A stretch of 12,114 nucleotides of DNA, taken from contig DDUQ01000043.1 in NCBI GenBank assembly GCA_002344885.1, positions 1 through 12,114 on the forward strand, read 5' to 3'. This document shows positions 6,890-12,114 of this stretch, piece by piece (within the stretch, counting starts at the first letter, position 1; the number at the start of each line of letters is the position of its first letter). Position numbers and translations under genes: made by a program. This stretch comes from Comamonadaceae bacterium UBA2334. GTDB lineage: Bacteria > Pseudomonadota > Gammaproteobacteria > Burkholderiales > Burkholderiaceae_C. The notes under the pieces are model-generated. The model was not told the DNA's origin and did no database searches. It saw only the letters and a list, made by a program, of their open reading frames with translations.

Positions 6890-6908
6890 TATAGTTTTTG
6901 TACCAAAA
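6890..6908 (+). promoter_or_regulatory. Likely -10 box and operator-like palindrome of brnTA
   Basis: TATAGT at 6890-6895 is a good -10 hexamer. It runs into TTTTTGTACCAAAA (6895-6908), an imperfect palindrome centred on GTAC with TTTT/AAAA arms, a plausible site for autoregulation by BrnA. No convincing -35 box stands 16-18 bases upstream. A transcript from here would start near 6902, at or just before the point where BrnT homology begins. Confidence 0.4.
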
Positions 6909-7168
6909 TCTCATTTGAGTTTGATACCGCCAAAAGCGAAACCAATCGAACCAAGCATGGCATCGATTTTGTCGAGGCTCAGCGTCTTTGGAATGACCCG
7001 ATGTTGCTGGAGGTTCCGGCAAGAACCGATGATGAACCGCGTTATCTGGTGATTGGCTTTGTAGATGGGAAACACTGGTCAGCGGTCATCACATATCGGG
7101 GGATCAATGTCCGGTTGATCTCGGTTCGTCGCTCACGCACTGAGGAGGTGGCACTGTATGAAAGCTGA
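6905..7168 (+). CDS. brnT: BrnT-family toxin; start codon not identifiable
   Basis: The frame encodes a complete BrnT body: FEFDTAKSETNRTKHGIDF, then VEAQRLWNDP, VPARTDDEPRYLVIG, GKHWSAVITYRG, and LISVRRSRTEEVALYES at the stop (TGA 7166-7168). BrnT is a RelE-like ribonuclease toxin neutralised by BrnA. The frame is open back to 6851 (preceding TGA at 6848-6850) yet has no ATG, GTG or TTG before the ATG at 7001, which would remove the first third. Relatives begin about where KISFEFD is encoded (6905 onward), where the codons read ACC AAA ATC; ATC at 6908 would be a rare start. No ribosome binding site is seen. It overlaps brnA by 11 bases. It may be inactivated at the start codon, use a non-standard start, or contain an assembly error. 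The family call is firm, the 5' end is not. Confidence 0.8.
   Translation, partial: KISFEFDTAKSETNRTKHGIDFVEAQRLWNDPMLLEVPARTDDEPRYLVIGFVDGKHWSAVITYRGINVRLISVRRSRTEEVALYES
7142..7150 (+). promoter_or_regulatory. Strong ribosome binding site of brnA
   Basis: GAGGAGGTG lies in the 3' end of brnT and ends 7 bases before the brnA ATG at 7158. It is the strongest Shine-Dalgarno sequence in the window, so the antitoxin can be translated even though brnT lacks a clear start. Confidence 0.75.
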
Positions 7169-7430
7169 AAAATTCGAGCGGCAGTTTGACGATGACATCG
7201 ACATTACGCCTGCGTTGGATGTCGCCAAAGCCAAGCGCGTGCTACAAAATCAAAAACGAGTAAACGTCGACTTCCCCATCTGGATGATCGACTCGCTTGA
7301 CCGGGAAGCCAGGAAGCTGGGGGTCACGAGGCAGTCTGTCATCAAAATCTGGCTGGCCGAGCGTCTTGAGGCCACCGCCAACTTGCCGATCCGGCAAGCA
7401 CTGCACACCGCTGAATCACCGGTGCGGTGA
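7158..7430 (+). CDS. brnA: BrnA-family antitoxin
   Basis: A 90-residue antitoxin that binds BrnT and should repress the operon through a ribbon-helix-helix-like C-terminal domain. The N-terminal part (FERQFDDDIDITPALDVAKAK in sections) is the usual acidic toxin-contact region. Residues 34-72 (KRVNVDFPIWMIDSLDREA, then RKLGVTRQSVIKIWLAERLEA) form the DNA-binding fold, with the beta strand RVNVDFP. The ATG at 7158 overlaps the end of brnT by 11 bases and follows a strong ribosome binding site. The C-terminal tail after residue 75 is a little longer than in relatives I recall. The gene appears intact. Confidence 0.92.
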   Translation: MKAEKFERQFDDDIDITPALDVAKAKRVLQNQKRVNVDFPIWMIDSLDREARKLGVTRQSVIKIWLAERLEATANLPIRQALHTAESPVR

Positions 7431-7742
7431 TGACAACGCCGTTCGCAAATAACGCCAAATCGGTTTCGAACCCAGAGGCTGCACGGCGGCAAAATACTTG
7501 AGGCCATCGGTCACCACACGACGACCCGGACTCAGGTGCTGCCCAATTCAGTCACAGCCGACCCCACCAATGCGATGAGAAGAGACCAGGTATGCGGGCG
7601 GCATCGAACGGAACCTGCGCAGCCTACCCGGCACACAAAAAATCGGCGCACGTCCGCAAAGCCCACCTGGAATCAGCACCTGGCAGCGCGTTCATACGTC
7701 GTACATCCACGCCTGTGTCAAACGGCCCGCCTTCCAGCCGCC
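7431..7742. other. Gene-free stretch of 312 bases between brnA and lysR
   Basis: No convincing intact gene is present. Plus-strand frames that cross it continue antisense through lysR, have unusual composition for this genome and are shadows. The part nearest brnA holds a short minus-strand fragment resembling a transposase (7461-7547). The rest (about 7550-7742) shows no repeat, hairpin with U tract or recognisable RNA. Confidence 0.6.
7461..7547 (-). pseudogene. Possible IS1595-type transposase remnant
   Basis: The minus-strand frame between a TGA at 7548-7550 and about 7461 reads IGQHLSPGRRVVTDGLKYF, then AAVQPLGSK. The pattern H-L-x-P-G ... V-x-[ST]-D-G-L-x-x-F-x-A-V resembles the segment around a catalytic aspartate in IS1595/IS1016-type transposases. 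Only about 29 codons remain, with a stop immediately upstream and no terminal inverted repeats. The match is from memory of the family and could be chance. Confidence 0.35.
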
Positions 7743-8621
7743 TCAGCAAGGCTTCAGCGCCTCGGCCAGTTCGTCAAACACCATGCGGATGCGACGGGCC
7801 GTGCGCAGCTCGCGGTGCGTCACCAGCCACACCGGGAAGCGCACCGCCGCCACCTCGTCCAGCACCCGCACCACGCCCGGGGTGCGACGGGCAATCTCGT
7901 CCATCATCACGCCGATGCCCAGGCCCTGCTGCACCAGCATCCAGGCCGTGACCGAGTTTTCAGCCAACACCCGAAACTGCGCCTCCGACACCGGCAGCCC
8001 GTGCTGCAACAGATAGGCCAGGTAGCGGCCCGATCGGTCAGCGCCGATGAAATCCAGCCCCTGTGCCTGCTGCGCCGTGCGCGGGTGGCCGTGCTGCGCC
8101 ACCCAGTCAGCCGAAGCATAGAACCCCGCACTGGTTTCGTACAGCAGGCGGCCAATCAGGTCGGGCTGGTTGGGGCGCACATGGCGGATGGCAATGTCCG
8201 CCTCGCGGCGACGCAAATCGCTCAAAGCGTTGGACGTGACCACCTCCACCGTGATGCCCGGTGCCACCTCGCGCAAGCGCCGCAGCACGGGCGGCAGCAG
8301 CCAGGCGGCGACTGCATCGCTGGCTGACACCGACACCAGACCCTCTACCGCCTGCGACTGACCCGAGGCCGCCAGCACCAGTTCCTGCGCAGCGGCACCC
8401 ATGGTGCGTGCATGCTCCAGCAGGCTCAGGCCCGCATCGGTCGGCACCATCGCCTGGCCCGTGCGTTCGAACAGCGTCACCCCCAGCGCCTGCTCGATGG
8501 CTGCCACATGACGGCTCAGCGTAGGCTGCGTCAGCCCCAACTTGCGTGCGGCGGCTGACAGCGAACCGGTTTGCGCCGTTTCAAGGAAGGCACGCAGTTG
8601 GTTCCAGTCGGGTTGGGTCAT
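7743..8621 (-). CDS. LysR-family transcriptional regulator
   Basis: A 292-residue regulator of standard LysR length. The N-terminal winged helix-turn-helix is at about 1-60 (WNQLRAFLETAQTGSLSAAARKLGLTQPTLSRHVAAIE in sections, with the recognition helix near TQPTLSRH, 31-38), followed by a linker helix and an effector domain from about residue 92 (GLVSVSASDAVAAWLLPPVL). The segments EADIAIRH (about 140) and VQQGLGIGVMM are typical of the family. It is divergent from the methyltransferase gene with 98 bases between the starts, the usual arrangement in which a LysR protein controls itself and the divergent unit. The ATG at 8621 has no ribosome binding site and lies 8 bases from a TATACT box, so the mRNA is probably leaderless. 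The effector cannot be predicted. Confidence 0.93.
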   Translation of the reverse strand: MTQPDWNQLRAFLETAQTGSLSAAARKLGLTQPTLSRHVAAIEQALGVTLFERTGQAMVPTDAGLSLLEHARTMGAAAQELVLAASGQSQAVEGLVSVSASDAVAAWLLPPVLRRLREVAPGITVEVVTSNALSDLRRREADIAIRHVRPNQPDLIGRLLYETSAGFYASADWVAQHGHPRTAQQAQGLDFIGADRSGRYLAYLLQHGLPVSEAQFRVLAENSVTAWMLVQQGLGIGVMMDEIARRTPGVVRVLDEVAAVRFPVWLVTHRELRTARRIRMVFDELAEALKPC

Positions 8622-8628
8622 GCATATG

Positions 8629-8634
8629 AGTATA
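8629..8634 (-). promoter_or_regulatory. -10 box of lysR
   Basis: On the minus strand TATACT (8634 to 8629) ends 7 bases before the ATG, so transcription would start at or next to the A of the start codon at 8621. The -35 region (near 8652-8657, TACATC) is poor and overlaps the inverted repeat, in keeping with regulator control. Confidence 0.5.
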
Positions 8635-8641
8635 GGCAGTC

Positions 8642-8674
8642 TGCAAATTTAGATGTAGCTTGCCTAAATCTGCA
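8642..8674. promoter_or_regulatory. Probable LysR binding site (11-bp inverted repeat)
   Basis: TGCAAATTTAG (8642-8652) and CTAAATCTGCA (8664-8674) are inverted repeats matching at 10 of 11 positions, with an 11-base spacer. They lie midway between lysR and the methyltransferase gene and overlap the -35 region of lysR. The position and symmetry fit a LysR-type regulator site, although the classic T-N11-A is not centred here (the innermost pair is G-N11-C). Confidence 0.6.
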
Positions 8675-8688
8675 TGGCTACCATGCAG
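8670..8688. promoter_or_regulatory. Perfect 8-bp inverted repeat overlapping the LysR site
   Basis: CTGCATGG-CTA-CCATGCAG is a perfect inverted repeat whose left arm shares CTGCA with the right arm of the preceding repeat. It begins 50 bases before the methyltransferase ATG at 8720. It may be a second, activation-type site or a hairpin at the 5' end of the mRNA. Confidence 0.5.
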
Positions 8689-8719
8689 GCCTGTCCACGC
8701 CTTTACTTTGCTTCAAGCC

Positions 8720-9445
8720 ATGACCGCACACCCGCCCACCAGCGCCCTGCTGGCGCACAGCACCCGCTTCTGGGACAAAACCGCCCGCAAATACGCCGCC
8801 AGCCCCATTGCCGACATGGCCGGCTACGAGCACACCTTGCAGCGCGTGCGGCAACGGCTGCGCCCCACCGACCGCGTGCTGGAGCTCGGCAGCGGTACGG
8901 CCACCACCGCCCTGCGCCTGGCCGCGGCCACCGGGCACTACACCGCCGCTGACCTGTCGCCCGCCATGGTGGACATTGCCCGCCAAAAGCTCAAAGAAGC
9001 CCCGCCAGACGTTCAACAAAAGCTGCACCTGATAGTGACCGATGCCGATGCCCACCTGCCCGCTCCAGCCCCGGCTGACGGGTACGGCATGGACCAGACC
9101 AAAACCGCCGAAGGCTGGGACACGGTGCTGGCCTTCAACCTGCTGCACCTGGTGCCCGACCTGGGCCACACCCTGGCCCAGGTGGTGCGCCATCTGCGCC
9201 CCGGCGGCCTGTTCATCAGCAAAACCGCCTGTATTGCCCACATGAACCCACTGGTGCCCCATGTGGCCCTGCCCGTGTTGCGCCTGCTCAAAGTCATTCC
9301 ACCCATCCATGTGCTGAACGAAGATCAGCTGTTGACCGCCATCGAGCGCAGCGGGCTGATCATCGACAGCGTGGAACACCACGCCACCCCCCAACGCAGC
9401 CGCGACTGGCGGCCCTACGTGGTGGCCCGTAAACCTGAAGCCTGA
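8720..9445 (+). CDS. Class I SAM-dependent methyltransferase
   Basis: A 241-residue methyltransferase with a Rossmann-like fold. Visible motifs: N-terminal STRFWDKTARKYAASPIADMAGYE (about 14-37), SAM-binding motif I VLELGSGTAT (53-62), ADLSPAMVDIARQK with D79 at the ribose position (77-90), VTDADAHL (106-113), the core strand DTVLAFNLLHLVPD (134-147), and LRPGGLFISKT (159-169). An insertion rich in Ala and Pro (about 114-132) stands between the motif near D110 and the core strand. The substrate is not predictable. The start at 8720 is preferred over a TTG at 8660, which lies inside the regulatory repeats; no Shine-Dalgarno sequence is visible. It is first in a likely three-gene unit and divergent from lysR. 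Confidence 0.9.
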   Translation: MTAHPPTSALLAHSTRFWDKTARKYAASPIADMAGYEHTLQRVRQRLRPTDRVLELGSGTATTALRLAAATGHYTAADLSPAMVDIARQKLKEAPPDVQQKLHLIVTDADAHLPAPAPADGYGMDQTKTAEGWDTVLAFNLLHLVPDLGHTLAQVVRHLRPGGLFISKTACIAHMNPLVPHVALPVLRLLKVIPPIHVLNEDQLLTAIERSGLIIDSVEHHATPQRSRDWRPYVVARKPEA

Positions 9446-9461
9446 ATCACCCAACACCCTC

Positions 9462-10277
9462 ATGAGCCCCATGTCCACCCTGCGCCGCGCTGTTGTGGGC
9501 CTGTTGACCATCATCCTGTTGGCCGGTTGTGCCGGATTGCCCGGAACGCAAATCAGCCAGGTGGACGAGCGCCCGCTCGAATTCGTGGCCCACCCCGGAG
9601 CCGGGCCGGTGGTCGTTTTCGAAAACGGCCTTGGCGGCCACATGGCCTGGTGGGGCAAAGTGCTGCCGGCCCTGCCTGCCGACACCGCCTACTTTGCCTA
9701 CAACCGCCCCGGCATCGGCCAGAGTGCCCCTGCCAGCACCCCGCGCGATGGCCAGCACATCGTGGCCGAACTGCGCCGCGCCTTGCAGCAGCAAGGCATG
9801 CAGCCCCCCTACGTGCTGGTGGGCCACTCGCTGGGCGGCCTGTACATGCAACTGTTTGCCCGCCAGCACCCGCAAGACGTGGCGGCCCTGGTGCTGGTCG
9901 ACTCCACCCACCCCCGCCAACTCGAAGGCGCAGGCGCGCTGGAAAACCAGTCGCTGCTGGTGCGTGGCGTGGCCAAAGTTTTGCTCACCGGCACCGCCAA
10001 GGACGAGTTCGACCTGGTGAACCAGACCGGCCAGCAGGTGCTTGCCCAGCCCACGCCTGCAACCACGCCCGTCACCGTGCTCAGCGCCGCGCAGCCCATG
10101 AAAGAAACGTCCGATCTGGCCAGGTTTTCCAACGTTCTGCGCGAAGACATCGCCCGCCTGTACCCCAACGCCAAGCAAGTGTGGGTGGACAGCGGCCACG
10201 CCATCCCGCTCGACAAACCCGAGGCCGTGGTCAACGCCATCACCGCCGCACGGGCCGAGACGCGTGCCAGGCGGTAA
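9462..10277 (+). CDS. Lipoprotein alpha/beta hydrolase
   Basis: A 271-residue alpha/beta hydrolase with a lipoprotein signal: hydrophobic VVGLLTIILLAG ends in the lipobox LAGC, so C23 should be lipidated and the protein held on a membrane facing the periplasm. Catalytic features: FENGLGG with the oxyanion region (53-59), AYNRPGIGQS (79-88), the nucleophile elbow VGHSLGG (S123), and DSGHAIPLDKPEAV with the general base H246. The acid residue is not obvious after the strand PVTVLS, where it is usually found; D147 in LVLVDSTHP follows an earlier strand. The substrate is unknown; ester or amide hydrolysis is likely. It starts 16 bases after the methyltransferase stop. The ATG at 9471 is an equally possible start, and neither has a clear ribosome binding site. 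Confidence 0.88.
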   Translation: MSPMSTLRRAVVGLLTIILLAGCAGLPGTQISQVDERPLEFVAHPGAGPVVVFENGLGGHMAWWGKVLPALPADTAYFAYNRPGIGQSAPASTPRDGQHIVAELRRALQQQGMQPPYVLVGHSLGGLYMQLFARQHPQDVAALVLVDSTHPRQLEGAGALENQSLLVRGVAKVLLTGTAKDEFDLVNQTGQQVLAQPTPATTPVTVLSAAQPMKETSDLARFSNVLREDIARLYPNAKQVWVDSGHAIPLDKPEAVVNAITAARAETRARR

Positions 10278-10320
10278 AGATGGCAGCTAGTCATTTTTTT
10301 CTCAAAACCCAGCCTCTACC

Positions 10321-11169
10321 ATGAACCCACACCTGAAGCCGCTGCCGAGCCGCCTTCACGCACGTTGCATTACAGCCTCGCCCGCCCAGGTCGCGCTCAC
10401 GCTGTGCATGGTCTGGCTGCTGGCGGGGTGGGCAAACTCGGCCCACGCTGAATCCATCGCACGCGCGCAGTACGACGCGCCCACCCAGCGCTACGGACAC
10501 TTTGCGCTCGGTCAGCCGCACGAATACGCCCGCCTGGTGGTGACCACCGATACAGGTCGCCGCCTGGTGCTCGACTTGCCGGAGGACGAGGTATTTGAAG
10601 ACCTGGCCCCGCGCCAGGTGAAGCTGGCCGCCCATGACCCCACCGAGTTGCTGACCATCGTCAGCCACCGCCAGACAGGTGCGCGGCTGCAGCTGATTCG
10701 CCTCCAAGGCGACCGCCTGGTGCCTGCAGCCACATCCGAGCCAGTGGGCACACCCATGCGCTGGCTGAACCCGGTGGGCGTAGTCGATCTGGATGGCGAC
10801 GGACTGGCTGAGGTGGCCAGCGTCACCACACCGCACATCGGCGGCACGCTGAAGGCGTACCAACGCCAGGGAGCCCGGCTGGTGGAAGTGGCCGCGCTGG
10901 GCGGGTTTTCTAACCACGTGTATGGCTCGGCGGAGTTGGGCCTGTCAGCGCACCACACGGTGGCCGGGCGGGTGCGGCTGCTGGTGCCAGACAACAGCAG
11001 GCGATTCCTGCGCATCGTTGAGTTCACCGCTGGCCGCCTGACGGAAACGGGCCGGTGTGCATTGCCAGCCCCAGTGACCGGGGCGGTCACGCCCACGTCG
11101 GCATCAGAAGTCTCGGTGCGCCTCGCAACGGGCAGTCATGCGGTGGTGCACGGTAACTGCGGAGGCTGA
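10321..11169 (+). CDS. Secreted uncharacterised protein with an FG-GAP/VCBS-like motif
   Basis: I do not recognise a named family. The 282-residue product has a long basic N-terminal segment, a hydrophobic core (about 23-36, VALTLCMVWLLAGW) and a signal-peptidase site AHA/ES after A43, so it should be exported to the periplasm or beyond. The mature part looks beta-rich. The stretch VGVVDLDGDGLAEVASVTTP (about 152-171) has the DxDxDG calcium-binding loop of FG-GAP/VCBS repeats, here once, followed by GGTLKAYQRQGARLVEV, which resembles a propeller blade. It begins 43 bases after the hydrolase, with a T7 run and a weak short stem between, and may belong to the same transcript. An alternative start further in would shorten the unusual 22-residue basic leader, but no ATG is suitably placed before the hydrophobic core. 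Confidence 0.75.
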   Translation: MNPHLKPLPSRLHARCITASPAQVALTLCMVWLLAGWANSAHAESIARAQYDAPTQRYGHFALGQPHEYARLVVTTDTGRRLVLDLPEDEVFEDLAPRQVKLAAHDPTELLTIVSHRQTGARLQLIRLQGDRLVPAATSEPVGTPMRWLNPVGVVDLDGDGLAEVASVTTPHIGGTLKAYQRQGARLVEVAALGGFSNHVYGSAELGLSAHHTVAGRVRLLVPDNSRRFLRIVEFTAGRLTETGRCALPAPVTGAVTPTSASEVSVRLATGSHAVVHGNCGG

Positions 11170-11273
11170 ACCAAATTGGTCAAATCACCCCTGGGTGGCC
11201 GGTTGCGACCCTAAACAGTCCTTCTTGTAGGGAAACAGAGTGCCGAAAGTAGGCTCCCAACCTAGCAGTACGC

Positions 11274-11291
11274 AGCCTGGTCGGCTTTTTT
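11274..11291 (+). terminator. Weak candidate terminator after the FG-GAP-like gene
   Basis: AGCC (11274-11277) and GGCT (11283-11286) can pair around TGGTC, followed by a run of T up to 11291. The stem is only 4 bp, so the T run is the main support. It is 105 bases after the stop at 11169. The rest of 11170-11331 shows only minor palindromes such as ACCAAATTGGT at 11170-11180. Confidence 0.3.
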
Positions 11292-11331
11292 GCGCAGGTC
11301 CGTTCGACTGCCGGGACTTGGTAGTTATACG

Positions 11332-12114
11332 TCACCTGAAAATTGACAGGTGCGCCCGAAGGGCGTTGTGAACAAAAATGTAATTATCGAAAAGGATCTC
11401 ATCATCACCTCGGAATGAGAAACGCATATGTACTCTGCGCTCGTCAATATTTCCAATGACTCCTATTCTGAAAAGATCTTTAAGAATTTCCCTCAAGCTC
11501 ACACGATCAAGAAGACTTTTTGTTTCTATATGATATTGAGTGATTTCCGCAACACGTATCTCAAGATCAGTTAAGCTGGAAATCTGTCTAAACCCATAAA
11601 AAATATACTTAATGCCATCTATGTCGCTAGGCTTGTATTTTGCCTTGAGCTCCTCTGTTATCTCAATCCATGATGCTGTGGAGTATGTTTTTTGCACAGC
11701 CTCAATACCTTGCAGAATGAAACTTGTCTCGTTCGGATATTGGTCTTGGATCGAAATCAATAGCCGTACTACGTCACGAGGTCGATACCACGAGTTATGG
11801 AGAATATAAATTTGCGTTTTTTTGCCATCAATTTCTTTTGGGAAATACTCTTGCCAAAGGTCGATTGATTTTAAAATTTTGAGGCCAGCAGCAGATCTTG
11901 AATTATTGATTCGCTGCTCAATAATGGCGAGAATCGGTTGCTGGGCGGCATCAAGTCCAGGACGATTTCAAAGGATTGTTGATCCAAAATCGGCTATTGG
12001 TTTGTTAATTTCTTTGCCAAGTGAGTCAACAACCCCCAATACTTCCGATCTAATCGCTGCGTATAGGCAAAGCGGAAAGCCTTTTTTCTTGGGGCGGATT
12101 CAAAAGTGAAGTGC
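11332..12114 (-). pseudogene. Remnant of a P-loop ATPase of the Sll1717 type (C-terminal part, in-frame stops)
   Basis: Reading the minus strand from the window end, one frame gives FPLCLYAAIRSEVL, GVVDSLGKEINKPI and ADFGSTIL, then TGA at 11968-11970, then NRPGLDAAQQPILAIIEQRI, LWQEYFPKEIDG, IYILHNSWYRPRDVVRLL and a helical C-terminus ending HNALRAHLSIFR at the stop 11332-11334. The WYRPRD segment, the strand with AIRSEV and the layout match the C-terminal half of Sll1717-type P-loop ATPases as I recall them. The TGA stands where relatives appear to have Trp (TGG to TGA), and a second in-frame TGA is at 12100-12102. The downstream fragment (211 codons) has no ATG or GTG near its beginning; the first TTG is at 11760. 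The Walker motifs would lie outside the window. The AT-rich codons differ sharply from all neighbours, suggesting transfer and decay. Confidence 0.6.
11333..11352. repeat. Small inverted repeat at the edge of the AT-rich region
   Basis: CACCTG (11333-11338) and CAGGTG (11347-11352) are perfect 6-bp inverted arms around AAAATTGA. The left arm overlaps the stop codon of the ATPase remnant, just where base composition changes. It could be part of a terminator for the minus-strand gene or chance. Confidence 0.3.

Noticed and set aside
6751..6963. N-terminal extension of the CoA-binding protein
   Set aside because: Family members start at the ATG at 6750. The extension would cover the intergenic promoter region and run antisense into brnT.
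7462..7473. GGTTTCGAACCC, which resembles a tRNA T-arm
   Set aside because: The flanking bases do not form a T stem, and no anticodon arm or acceptor stem can be drawn.
7536..8327. Plus-strand open frame running from the brnA-lysR gap into lysR
   Set aside because: It has no family pattern and is antisense to a complete LysR gene for most of its length.
8660..8719. TTG start for the methyltransferase at 8660
   Set aside because: It lies inside the operator repeats and adds 20 residues not typical of the family; the ATG at 8720 fits better.
8678..9685. Minus-strand open frame (335 codons) opposite the methyltransferase and hydrolase
   Set aside because: Gly/Gln/His-rich shadow; the plus strand shows motif I of a methyltransferase and a hydrolase signal peptide.
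11822..12109. Plus-strand open frame (95 codons) in the AT-rich end
   Set aside because: It is antisense to the coherent ATPase remnant and shows no recognisable pattern of its own.

Overview
The window is GC-rich chromosomal DNA that reads like a betaproteobacterium of the order Burkholderiales, most likely family Comamonadaceae. The gene families, the coding bias and a stem-loop repeat after the first gene (793-823, a type I associate with that family) point there. This placement comes from recognition, not from a search.

Layout. 1-774 is the 3' end of a tolA-type gene, followed by the repeat. Next come an uncharacterised gene on the minus strand (845-1453) and, divergent from it, a DEDDy-type 3'-5' exonuclease (1659-2333). 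The exonuclease converges on an acyl-CoA synthetase (2324-3982, minus), and the two stop codons lie in one palindrome. A RelE/HigB-like toxin and its HTH antitoxin follow (4195-4811). A two-gene minus-strand unit then encodes a CoA-binding protein and O-acetylhomoserine sulfhydrylase MetY (6750 down to 4939). Next is a BrnT/BrnA toxin-antitoxin pair (about 6905-7430) in which BrnT has no recognisable start codon. A 312-base stretch without a gene holds a possible transposase remnant. A LysR regulator (7743-8621, minus) is divergent from three plus-strand genes: a SAM-dependent methyltransferase, a lipoprotein alpha/beta hydrolase and a secreted protein with one FG-GAP/VCBS-like motif (8720-11169). 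From about 11330 the DNA becomes visibly AT-rich and holds the 3' part of a P-loop ATPase of the Sll1717 type on the minus strand, broken by in-frame TGA codons.

How the parts fit. The core genes serve ordinary tasks: envelope integrity, nucleic-acid trimming, fatty or organic acid activation and sulfur assimilation into homocysteine. The accessory layer is two toxin-antitoxin modules, a possible IS fragment and the AT-rich remnant. The most distinctive regulatory DNA is the lysR/methyltransferase intergenic region, with an 11-bp inverted repeat, an overlapping 8-bp inverted repeat, and a -10 box so close to the lysR ATG that the transcript is probably leaderless. I see no CRISPR array, tRNA, rRNA or intact insertion sequence. 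No clearly new system is proven. The items most worth following are the start-less brnT, the LysR-controlled three-gene cluster and the decayed ATPase island.
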